This document shows, in pieces, positions 7,399-17,013 of a stretch of 64,000 bases of DNA. The notes beneath the pieces are model-generated. The model worked only from the letters and a program-made list of their open reading frames with translations. It ran no database searches and was not told the origin of the DNA. The position numbers and the translations under genes were made by a program. Position 1 is the stretch's first letter. Each line of letters starts with the position of its first letter. Source of the DNA: Coriobacteriia bacterium (GTDB lineage: Bacteria; Actinomycetota; Coriobacteriia; Anaerosomatales; Anaerosomataceae); the NCBI GenBank assembly GCA_016938135.1, contig JAFGVD010000025.1:1-64000 (forward strand), in the 5' to 3' direction.

Positions 7399-10300
7399 GT
7401 GTCGAGTGCTGCGCGGATGCGGGCCGCAATGGCATCGACCGAGGCGATGAGTCCTGGATGTTTGCTGGATCGGGCGATGGTTTGAGCTTCGGCTGCGAGA
7501 GCCCATACTCTTTCCGCGCCGCCGGGGGTCCCGACGAGGAGCACGCTACGATTCGCGAGACTTTGTGCAAGTCCAATCGCATCGTTCGCCTGTCTACATA
7601 GGTCGGCCTGTCTTTGGAACAGGGCGGTGGCCCTGTCTCGGTCTCCTTGAGCTTCGGCCACCACTGCTCGATTGCCTATGGTGTTCCGAACACTACGCTC
7701 ATCGCCGATCGTCTCGAAGTGCTTCTGGGCGTCGGCAAGTAAGACTGCTGCTTCCTCCAGTTCACCCATTTTCCACGCAGCGAGTCCGAGTCCGCCGATC
7801 GCCTTGGCCAACTCGGCGGGCATGGCCGCCTCCTCGGCTATGCGGCGCTGTTCTTTGTGGAGGTGATAGGCTTCTTCGAGATCCCCTTGCTCACGCTTGA
7901 GTGTGGCGCGATTCGCGAGGGCGGTGAGAAGTCCCCTCTGATTTCCAAGTCGTCGGCAGATGTCCTCCTGGCCACGCAGGAGGTCGAGGGCTTGAGCTTC
8001 ATTGCCGAGGGTCTGGTGTGCGAGCGCCTGGTGTCCCAGGCAGGCCTGCAAGATATCGAGATCACCTTGACGTCGGCACAAGGACTCTTGTTCTTGTAGC
8101 AGTCCGAGAGCCTCTCCAAAGGCCCCCGTTCGCATGATAAGCAGAGCCTGATTGCCGAGGCATACGGCAAGGCTGCTGTCGTCGCCGATTTGTCGGCAGA
8201 GCCCCTCTTGCTTTCCCCATACACCAAGCGCTTCTGCTGTAGAACCTTGCTGTTCGAGCGCCATGGCCGTATTGCATAGGCCGCGCTGAAGTCCGTTCAT
8301 ATCAGCTGTCTCAGCGGTCAGCGCGCGCTGCTCATTGAGGGCGATGAGAGCCTCCTCGGCTCGGCGCATGTCGAGCAGGCAGAGAGACTTTCCTAGAAGA
8401 GCTCCAGCCAGGTTCTTCTGATCTTGTGTCTCTCTTGCCCCGCGCTCGAGTCTTTCCCATAGGTGGAGGCTGTCCCGGGCGGAGCCACTCTTGCGCAGGA
8501 GATCGGCGGCTGCCAGAAGGCTTGCATCACTCGCGTCTGGGTTGTCGGCGAGGGATTGATACGCCTGGGCGGGCTTCAGGTCAACCTCAGTACCGAGAGC
8601 CACCCAGAGCTGGCGCACGGAGTACTGATCTCGAGCGTATGCCTGGCCGATGAATGCAGGATCAGAGAGCATCTGCAGTAGTCCATCGAAGTCCCGAGAC
8701 CACAAGAGCTGCCATGGCGTCTCATCAATGTGACGACCGTCCAGTTCGCGGTCATAGAAATACATCGCCAGCGTCCGATGTGATTCTCTCTGCATCGTCT
8801 CATCATGCAGATATCGTGTTTCGATCGCAGCGCGTACGTATTGGTCGGAGGGTACAAGGAGCCCTGCCTGCTCGCGCAGCATGCATTCTGCGGCCAGGTA
8901 GAGCGGAGAGAAGATTGCTCTTGGTAGCGGTTCGCCGTCGCCTAGCAGATCGCGCAGTTCAGCTTCTCCCAGGCCCCTTCGCGCTGCCCAAATCAGCGAC
9001 ATGGTCTCGTTGACTAGTCCTGGTCGCTCGCGTTCGTAGTCCATCTCGAACCGATCAAGGATCTTCTCGAATAGTTCGACCCTGTCATTGCATGCGAGAT
9101 ATTGTTTGATCATCTGGGCTAGGTTCTCGTGTTCGGCGCAGAGCCTCAGCTCGTCGAGGAGCGTGCACAAGAAGGCAGGATTCGCCGTCTGGGGAGCATC
9201 GATGATGTACGTGAGCTGATCAGCGTCCAGCTCCTTGCGGAATCGCTCAAGATACCCGGTGGCGATTGCGTGCTTCTCGTCCGATGATAGAGGCGGCATC
9301 TGGTAGGCGCGCCACTCCCGACGCTTGATCTCCCGTGCGGGTCTGCCTCCCAGACGTGCGGTGACCATGAGCCGCACACCACAAGGAATCGAAGGCGGGA
9401 TCCAGCCCAGATCGAGCGACATCGTATCGCCTTGGAGTCCGTCGAGCCCCTCGATCAAGAATATGGCCTCGCGGCGACGAGCTGAGATCATGTGCATGAC
9501 GCGCGCGAGCAGGGTCACCGAGACCTCAGACTCATCCGGTACGTCCAGTTCGAGGCCAAGGGCTTCACGAGCCATTGATGCAAGTCGTCGAACCGCGACA
9601 CGCCAGTCGTCGGCGCCCCCACCTGCCTCGACGAAGTGTGTGAAGATTGGGATATCAGTCTTGGCCCGGGCCCGTTCTGCCCAGTGAGCCATAAGGGCCG
9701 TCTTGCCGCTTCCAGGGTCACCCAGAATTGCTACAGGAGTGTCATCTTGCATGAGCGAATCGACGGCCTTGATGTCCCTGCTGCGGGCAGTGAATCCGAT
9801 GCCCGCAAACTGTGCGAATCTCTCCTGCAGGGCGTCCAGATGCTCTCGAGCATCGGGTTCTCTGGCTTGCGGGAAGAGAGAATCGATGATGGCGAACAGG
9901 TCCCTGCGCACAATTGCACCGAGCTCGATGGCATTTTTGAACCCCTCTCGCACAGGCAGGCCGCTGGAGCGGATGCGATCTTTGAGGTTGAGTAGCATAG
10001 ATAGTCCGCTGTCAGTCTCAGGGCCGCACTCCGGTCCGAGGACGCGAGAGACCTCGGGGTCGCGAAAGTAGAAGTAGGCTCGTTCTGCCATTTCGGGACG
10101 TGCGAGCACGCCGTGGATGATCTCGAGCTCTGTTACAGATCTTCCGCTGGGCTCAATACTCCAGTATTTCGCTTCGTGTTCTCGTACGGAAGCGATGTCA
10201 TCGGGGATCCAGCCGTACCGTTCCCCAAGAATACCGATGAAGAATGGTCGGCATTCGTCGATCTCGCGAAGGCAGATGTCGAGAACGCGTCCTTCAGCGG

Positions 10301-10475
10301 CGGCCTCATCTGTGATCCCCCAGCGGAGGTCCACATCCTCGAAGACCACACCTCTCGAAGCGCAAAGGTGTTTCACTGCCGGAAAGACACGCTTAGCGAG
10401 TTCATCCCGCTCCGCGCGCATGTCGCGAAACGTGGATGATACGAAGACTCGAATTCGCCGTTCCCTTGGGTCCAT
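7395..10475 (-). CDS. DUF4062-NTPase(STAND/NACHT-like)-TPR protein
   Basis: 1026 residues in three parts. Residues 8-130 are a DUF4062 domain: RVFVSSTFRDMRAERDEL, then VDLRWGITDEAA and FFIGILGERYGW, as in NPHP3/TEP1-like proteins. Residues 235-600 are a P-loop NTPase with Walker A GDPGSGKT at 252-259 and a Walker B-like AIFLIEGLDGL at 337-347, followed by a helical winged region. Residues 600-1026 are tetratricopeptide-like repeats of about 40 residues with recurrent LGNQAL and QEGLCR themes. STAND NTPases of this layout are ligand-triggered switches; many bacterial ones act in phage defence, and no effector nuclease is visible here unless DUF4062 serves. ATG 10475 follows GAGGGG. It is convergent with the SLATT-RyR genes. 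Confidence 0.85.
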   Translation of the reverse strand: MDPRERRIRVFVSSTFRDMRAERDELAKRVFPAVKHLCASRGVVFEDVDLRWGITDEAAAEGRVLDICLREIDECRPFFIGILGERYGWIPDDIASVREHEAKYWSIEPSGRSVTELEIIHGVLARPEMAERAYFYFRDPEVSRVLGPECGPETDSGLSMLLNLKDRIRSSGLPVREGFKNAIELGAIVRRDLFAIIDSLFPQAREPDAREHLDALQERFAQFAGIGFTARSRDIKAVDSLMQDDTPVAILGDPGSGKTALMAHWAERARAKTDIPIFTHFVEAGGGADDWRVAVRRLASMAREALGLELDVPDESEVSVTLLARVMHMISARRREAIFLIEGLDGLQGDTMSLDLGWIPPSIPCGVRLMVTARLGGRPAREIKRREWRAYQMPPLSSDEKHAIATGYLERFRKELDADQLTYIIDAPQTANPAFLCTLLDELRLCAEHENLAQMIKQYLACNDRVELFEKILDRFEMDYERERPGLVNETMSLIWAARRGLGEAELRDLLGDGEPLPRAIFSPLYLAAECMLREQAGLLVPSDQYVRAAIETRYLHDETMQRESHRTLAMYFYDRELDGRHIDETPWQLLWSRDFDGLLQMLSDPAFIGQAYARDQYSVRQLWVALGTEVDLKPAQAYQSLADNPDASDASLLAAADLLRKSGSARDSLHLWERLERGARETQDQKNLAGALLGKSLCLLDMRRAEEALIALNEQRALTAETADMNGLQRGLCNTAMALEQQGSTAEALGVWGKQEGLCRQIGDDSSLAVCLGNQALLIMRTGAFGEALGLLQEQESLCRRQGDLDILQACLGHQALAHQTLGNEAQALDLLRGQEDICRRLGNQRGLLTALANRATLKREQGDLEEAYHLHKEQRRIAEEAAMPAELAKAIGGLGLAAWKMGELEEAAVLLADAQKHFETIGDERSVRNTIGNRAVVAEAQGDRDRATALFQRQADLCRQANDAIGLAQSLANRSVLLVGTPGGAERVWALAAEAQTIARSSKHPGLIASVDAIAARIRAALDT

Positions 10476-10550
10476 GTTCCCCCTCACATATGCATGATTG
10501 GAGAGACAGATTCACCGGCGGCAAGCCGACTGTGTGTTTGCGGCGTCTCT

Positions 10551-10700
10551 ATGTTACCGGTCAGTCAAAAGGAGAACGGGCTAATCGTCAGTATTTGCCT
10601 CCTTGGCATATTCGTCTTTGCCCTTCTGGTCGCCGCGTACGTTCTGCGCCATCGCGGAGAAGTTGCAGAGTGGTTGAATCTGAGCGATTCGAACACTTGA
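10551..10700 (+). CDS. possible 49-residue single-TM microprotein
   Basis: An ATG-started frame encodes MLPVSQKENG, then a convincing hydrophobic stretch GLIVSICLLGIFVFALLVAA and a basic flank YVLRHR. The last 15 codons run into the tRNA-like sequence and read GEVAEWLNLSDSNT, the usual false translation of a tRNA-Ser. No ribosome site precedes the ATG. The hydrophobic block may be chance, so this is a weak call. Confidence 0.2.
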   Translation: MLPVSQKENGLIVSICLLGIFVFALLVAAYVLRHRGEVAEWLNLSDSNT

Positions 10701-10747
10701 AGCGGTTATTCCCCGCTTCAAGTGTTCGAATCGCTCTCTTTCCGCCA
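10656..10747 (+). pseudogene. class II tRNA-like sequence with palindromised core
   Basis: The 92 bases have the length and ends of a tRNA-Ser: GGAGAAG at the 5' end, a D-arm-like GCAGAGTGGTTGAAT, a variable arm GAAGCGG/CCGCTTC with a 7-base loop, a T loop TTCGAAT, discriminator G and encoded CCA. However, the acceptor stem has a mismatch and two G-T pairs. The anticodon arm (10682-10698) is the exact reverse complement of the T arm (10720-10736), giving a mispaired stem and a loop ATTCGAA whose triplet TCG does not fit a class II tRNA. A damaged tRNA gene is the simplest reading. Confidence 0.6.
10682..10736. repeat. perfect 24-bp inverted repeat (hairpin)
   Basis: The left arm is 10682-10705, the loop TTATTCC is 10706-10712, and the right arm is 10713-10736; all 24 positions pair. 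There is no T run on either strand, so it does not look like an intrinsic terminator. It lies inside the tRNA-like sequence and about 200 bases upstream of the large NTPase gene on the minus strand, so it would fold in that gene's leader if transcription starts in the 72-bp repeat. Confidence 0.95.
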
Positions 10748-10773
10748 GGAAGATGCAAGAAAGGATCGCCACA

Positions 10774-10845
10774 GATGGTGGCCCATCTGCGCGAGCACCT
10801 GTCGGACACAGTGAGGGGATGGTAGCAGCCGAGAGAATCGGTCAC
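10774..10845 (-). repeat. 72-bp dispersed direct repeat, copy 2
   Basis: Second copy of the element at 5594-5665 in the same orientation. It keeps the CACC-TGTC/GACA-GGTG inverted motif, while the -10-like TACAAT of copy 1 is TACCAT here. It lies upstream of the DUF4062-NTPase gene on the same strand, as copy 1 lies upstream of the UbiA gene. The two copies bound the 5.2-kb accessory stretch. Confidence 0.7.
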
Positions 10846-11116
10846 GCCACCCTGTCTGAACCTCGGTACCTGGCCTGCCACGGTATACTGCGGGTATTCT
10901 CGACTTCGAGATCGCGCATGTCCTACCTCGACTGGGACACCTTGCATCACCGACATCGGCTCTCCCGCGACCCAGGTCGTGTTCTTGGAAGCGCCGAAGT
11001 CCCATCATCACGATGAGCCGCAATCCAGAAGCCATCGCGGGGGACCGCGGCATTCGTGCGGTCGCGTGCTCTTGCCTCAAAGGCGCAGTCTGGCTTCTGC
11101 TTATCCAGGGAGACCT
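10846..11116. other. 270-bp region without a recognised gene
   Basis: Together with 10488-10550 this completes a 640-base stretch between the NTPase gene and the DUF1611 remnant. Besides the tRNA-like hairpin and the 72-bp repeat I see only short frames with basic, arginine- and serine-rich translations typical of non-coding high-GC DNA. A TATACT near 10883 could be a -10 box, but I see no convincing -35. Confidence 0.5.
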
Positions 11117-11788
11117 ATGTCCCCACTACGAGTGCTCAAGCCGTTGCATGTCCGCAGCCACGCTCCAACGGCTGTCGTCTACTGCGAGGGCAACTTCGGG
11201 TCTATCGATGGCAAGACGGCGAACGGACTTGTTCGTCAGTCAGAGAAGTACAAGATCGTCTCGGTGATCGACAGCGCAAAGGCCGGTCTCGATGCGGGCG
11301 TGATGCTCGGGGAGGTTGCTTGCGGCATTCCCATATGCTGCGATCTTGCTCAGGCGATGGCTCCAGGTGAGCGACCGCCGGATGTCTTCATCTTTGGAAT
11401 CGCACCCGCAAACGGTTTGCTGTCAGTTCACGAGCGCGGAGTCGTGCTGGAAGCCATGAGCCGGGGGATGGACATCGTGAGCGGGCTGCACGAGTTCCTT
11501 GGAGATGATCCGGTGTTCATCGCCGCGCAGGCCGAACACCAGGTGACGATTCGAGATGTGCGTCGCCCCCGTGCAAACAAGGACTTGCGCCTGTTCGACG
11601 GCCGCATTGCGACGGTTACGTGCCCCCGCATCGCTGTACTGGGGACGGACTGTGCCATCGGCAAGCGGACAACCGCCACTATCCTGACACGCGCGCTCAA
11701 CAGGCGAGGAATTGGATTCGCCGGTACGGTGCGGATACTTTCTGAGGAAGACCCGGCCGGTCCTGGCTCAGCTGTGTTCCCGCGTTGA
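11117..11788 (+). pseudogene. truncated DUF1611 (DgcN-like) gene
   Basis: ATG 11117 (AGGGAGA just upstream) opens a 223-residue frame with the DUF1611 N-terminal Rossmann-like domain (AVVYCEGNFGSIDGKTANGL, then VSVIDSAKAGLDAGVMLGE and FIFGIAPANG) and the start of its P-loop domain (RIAVLGTDCAIGKRTTATIL). Family members run to about 350 residues. Here homology stops after NRRGIGFAGT, and the frame ends in an unrelated tail (SEEDPAGPGSAVFPR). The C-terminal third is therefore missing. DgcN-type proteins act in D-glutamate metabolism; this copy is probably non-functional. Confidence 0.72.
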
Positions 11789-11848
11789 ATGCGGAGTCCG
11801 ACCGGGTATCGATAACGATGACCTCTGATGAGGTTGTTAGGGGGCTAG

Positions 11849-14104
<2,256 letters not shown>

Positions 14105-14128
14105 ACGCGACCACGGTCGCAAGGCGGG

Positions 14129-14923
14129 TCAGAAGAGCGACAGGTCGACTTCTGCGATCGGGTATTTGTTGCGGTCGCTGTCGTTGTAGTGCCACCACTC
14201 CGTTGTGGCCGCCGTGAAGCCATTGCCGAGCATGGCGTCTCTAAGGACGTCGAGGTTCGCTCTTGCCTCGGCGGACATGGCGGAGCTGGTAGGCGATGCC
14301 TTGTCGGAGAAGTCGTCGAAGCCAGTAGGCATGACAAGCTCGTTGCCGTCGCGGTCTACAAGGGTGACATCAACCGCGCAGCCACGGTTGTGGACCGAGC
14401 CACCTGTCGACGGGTTGGCCACGTATCTGCTGTCGGGATAGATGCTCCAGAAGATCTTCTGGACCGAGACGGGCCGATAGGCGTCCCACACCTTGATGCG
14501 GTAGCCGAGCTTGGCGACCTGGGCGTTTGCGGCAGCCAGCTTCTTGGCTGTGGTGAGTCTCAATACACAGGTGTCGGTGGGATAGACCTTTTGGCCGGTG
14601 AAGTTGTCAGTGGTGGCATACCTGAGGTCGGTGACGATGGTGTCATCGATGTCGGTCACCTTGACGAAGCCGTCGATGACCAGCAGCTCCGGCGAGACGG
14701 ACTTCCGGGCCGAGGCGTCCAGTATCGACACCGGCGATGGTTCCGCCGAAGTGGTTGAGACAGTGGTAGGAGCGGCAGCAGTTGCTGTCACAGATTCCGC
14801 GAGCGCGGGACGATAGACTAGATCTCCGCTTATGGGAGCGGTTGTCTGAGCGCAGGCGGCAAGTGCGAGGGTCATGCTCGCGATCATGACTGCAAGAACG
14901 AGTCTCTTCCCGGTTCTGGCCAC
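14129..14923 (-). CDS. VanX-type D-Ala-D-Ala dipeptidase, lipoprotein
   Basis: 264 residues. A type II signal peptide ends in LALAACAQ, and a Ser/Thr/Ala-rich linker reaches about residue 75. A peptidase M15D domain follows: VTDIDDTIVTDLRYATTDNF, WDAYRPVSVQKIFW, the zinc motif SVHNRGCAVDVTLVD and the catalytic EWWHYND. VanX enzymes hydrolyse D-Ala-D-Ala; lipid anchoring outside the membrane suggests recycling of wall peptides rather than vancomycin resistance, and no vanHA genes are present. GTG 14923, seven bases after AGAGG, is preferred to the GTG three codons upstream, which overlaps the ribosome site. It faces two further wall enzymes. Confidence 0.88.
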   Translation of the reverse strand: MARTGKRLVLAVMIASMTLALAACAQTTAPISGDLVYRPALAESVTATAAAPTTVSTTSAEPSPVSILDASARKSVSPELLVIDGFVKVTDIDDTIVTDLRYATTDNFTGQKVYPTDTCVLRLTTAKKLAAANAQVAKLGYRIKVWDAYRPVSVQKIFWSIYPDSRYVANPSTGGSVHNRGCAVDVTLVDRDGNELVMPTGFDDFSDKASPTSSAMSAEARANLDVLRDAMLGNGFTAATTEWWHYNDSDRNKYPIAEVDLSLF

Positions 14924-15025
14924 TTTACACACCTCTGGTTCCTACGCGGCCGATGTGGGCACGGTTCATGAGGCTCTAGTATTCTAGCAGCTAGGCCGTC
15001 CAGATTCGCCGAGAGGAGCCCCAGC

Positions 15026-15973
15026 GTGTCGGGCAAGCACAGGGCCAGCACCTGGTCTCGCGTCATGGGCTTCATTCGCAGACACCGGCTTGCCGTTGTT
15101 GTCTCGGCGGTTGGGCTGCTTGCGGTTGTTGGCGTCACTGTGATCTTTCTCAGCATCGCGCATATGGCTGATGAGCCCGCCTTGTCGCCTGCGGTCGACA
15201 TCGCCGATGTGGCCCGGCTAGACGATCGGGTGGTGTCGGAGACCACTGCATCTGTTGAGCCAACGGTTGCTGAGGTTCCCGGTGAGACGCGAGAGCCTGA
15301 TATGAGTGCGACAGAGCCTTCTGCACCTGCCGTGAAGCAGACGACACCGCCGCCGGCGAAGTCGTTTCATGGCGCAGCCTTCAGTGGTGCGACCCAGGTC
15401 ATCGTCGTCACCGCGGATACCATGAGCACCACACGCGCTACCCTGGCGACGTATCAGCAGACAGGCACCACCTGGAGCAAGGTCATGTCCACCGCTGCCT
15501 GTGTCGGGAAGCGGGGGATGGTGCTTGATGCCGAGCGCGTCGAAGGACAGCTGCAGACGCCCATCGGCGTGTACTCGCTGTCCTACGCGTTCGGGACGGC
15601 CGCCAACCCCAATACAAGCGACAGCTCGCTCAGCTACAAGCGGGTGGGTTCGAACACCTACTACGACGGCAACTATGGCTCCGCGACCTTCAACGACCTG
15701 GTGGAGGGCGTGCCGACCGCCGGCGACAACTACGAGCACATGTACCAGCCCACTGCCTACAAGTACGGGATCGACACCGGCTTCAACCTGGAGCAGAAGC
15801 CCGGCAAGGGCAACGCGATCTTCATCCACTGCAACACCGGTTCGGGCTATACGGCCGGCTGTGTGAGCATCAGCGAGAGCAAGATGGTGGAGCTGCTTCG
15901 GTGGCTCGACCGCGGGCAGGATCCGGTCGTCTTGATCTGTCTGACCGGCAATCTCGACACCTTCTACTACTAG
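15026..15973 (+). CDS. L,D-transpeptidase (YkuD), membrane-anchored
   Basis: 315 residues. A short basic cytoplasmic tail and one membrane helix (about 23-46) lead into a Pro/Thr/Glu-rich linker. The YkuD domain contains IGVYSLSYAFGT, IFIHCNTGSGYTAGCVSIS with the catalytic Cys in TAGCVSIS, and the preceding His. L,D-transpeptidases form 3-3 peptidoglycan cross-links or attach proteins to peptidoglycan. The start is GTG after GAGGAG. It is divergent from the VanX-like gene across about 100 bases, so both may answer to wall stress. Its stop faces the RlpA-like gene. Confidence 0.88.
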   Translation: MSGKHRASTWSRVMGFIRRHRLAVVVSAVGLLAVVGVTVIFLSIAHMADEPALSPAVDIADVARLDDRVVSETTASVEPTVAEVPGETREPDMSATEPSAPAVKQTTPPPAKSFHGAAFSGATQVIVVTADTMSTTRATLATYQQTGTTWSKVMSTAACVGKRGMVLDAERVEGQLQTPIGVYSLSYAFGTAANPNTSDSSLSYKRVGSNTYYDGNYGSATFNDLVEGVPTAGDNYEHMYQPTAYKYGIDTGFNLEQKPGKGNAIFIHCNTGSGYTAGCVSISESKMVELLRWLDRGQDPVVLICLTGNLDTFYY

Positions 15974-15998
15974 GCCGAGAGATTCTCCCCAGCGGGTC

Positions 15999-16898
15999 CT
16001 AGTCCGGGATGATGCGGTACCGAACCTCGTGCACTCCGTTGAAGCCGAGCACCCGGATAACGCCAGGACCCAGATCGAAGGTGCGGCCCTCGGTGTATGG
16101 CCCGCGATCCGCGACCTTGGCGACCGCCCGCTTGCCGTTGTACTCGAACTCGACGAGTGTGCCGAACGGCAGCGTCTTGTGCGCGATCATCATCGTGTAC
16201 GGGCCGATGGGCTCACCGCTGGCCCCGGTACCCGTGAAGTTGATCCCGTAGTGTGACGCCACTGCGGTCTTCCAGGCGCCGGACCCTGTGACTTGCTGCG
16301 TCCGGTCCGTGCTTGTTGTGGACTTGGCGCTTGCGGTGATCCGGGCCTGGTACTCGCTCAGGGCGGCCTCGCTTGAGGCGAGCTCTTCTTTGGCGCTGGC
16401 GACCTTCTCGGCCAATGAGTCCACGGCTTGCAGCCCGTCGCTCTGAAGTTCCAGGAGCCTTTCTGCCGAGACTTGCGCCTCGATGCGCGCGTCACGCAGA
16501 GCTGTCAGCGTCTCGGCGTCTTGCTGCGCGATTCTGGACAGCAGGTCGACGCGAGTGACGAAGTCCTCAAAGGTGGTGGCGCTGAACAGTATCGAGATGA
16601 AGCTTACATCATCAGTTCGGTATGCCGTGAGGACAGAGACCCGGAGCCTGTCTTGTGCGGCGGACTCCGCCTCGATCGCGGCGTCCAGTCTTGCAGTCGC
16701 TTCGGCACTTAGTGCCTCGATCCTGGCGGACTGCGCGACGGCTGCGTCGTACTCCTCGACCGCACGCTCAACGGCCGCCCGGTCTTCGGCGGTCTGGGCC
16801 GCCGAGGGTGCGGCTATTGCGGGCAACGTCGGCATGAGCAGCAGGCACAGTGCGCCTGCTGCGACGAGTACGAGCGAAGATGTTCGCCGAAGAGACAT
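15999..16898 (-). CDS. secreted coiled-coil protein with RlpA-like double-psi barrel
   Basis: 299 residues. A signal peptide ends near LPAIAAPSA. Residues 35-195 are a long Ala/Glu-rich coiled coil with the segment SFISILFSATTFEDFVTRVD, as in PcsB/SagA-type wall proteins. The C-terminal 90 residues are an RlpA/3D-type barrel: ASHYGINFTGTGASGEPIGP, LPFGTLVEFEYNGKRAVAKV and ADRGPYTEGRTFDLGPG, with the conserved DRGP and D(L/S)G elements. Such barrels bind or cleave glycan strands, and the coiled coil may tie it to an FtsX-like partner. The pairing resembles resuscitation or lytic factors of actinobacteria; activity is not provable from sequence. Confidence 0.83.
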   Translation of the reverse strand: MSLRRTSSLVLVAAGALCLLLMPTLPAIAAPSAAQTAEDRAAVERAVEEYDAAVAQSARIEALSAEATARLDAAIEAESAAQDRLRVSVLTAYRTDDVSFISILFSATTFEDFVTRVDLLSRIAQQDAETLTALRDARIEAQVSAERLLELQSDGLQAVDSLAEKVASAKEELASSEAALSEYQARITASAKSTTSTDRTQQVTGSGAWKTAVASHYGINFTGTGASGEPIGPYTMMIAHKTLPFGTLVEFEYNGKRAVAKVADRGPYTEGRTFDLGPGVIRVLGFNGVHEVRYRIIPD

Positions 16899-17013
16899 CC
16901 GTCTAGTGTATCAGGCGTATGCAAGCAAGAGCGATCCGCGCTTGCTGGTATGATTTGCCTCAAGCACGTGACTTCTTCGAGGTTGCGATGAGCAGAAAGG
17001 AAGTGGTGTACAG

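Noticed and set aside
10682-10736. The long hairpin as an integron attC site or an intrinsic terminator
   Set aside because: attC sites are imperfect with unpaired bases and conserved core boxes, and no integron integrase or cassette array is present; no T run follows on either strand.
10656-10747. A functional allo-tRNA with a TCG anticodon
   Set aside because: The acceptor stem has a mismatch and two G-T pairs, the anticodon stem has a mismatch, and the anticodon arm is simply the inverted T arm, which fits mutation better than a selected tRNA.
14129-14923. The VanX-like protein as evidence of vancomycin resistance
   Set aside because: There are no vanA-type ligase, vanH or vanRS genes, and the protein is an exported lipoprotein, whereas resistance VanX acts in the cytoplasm.
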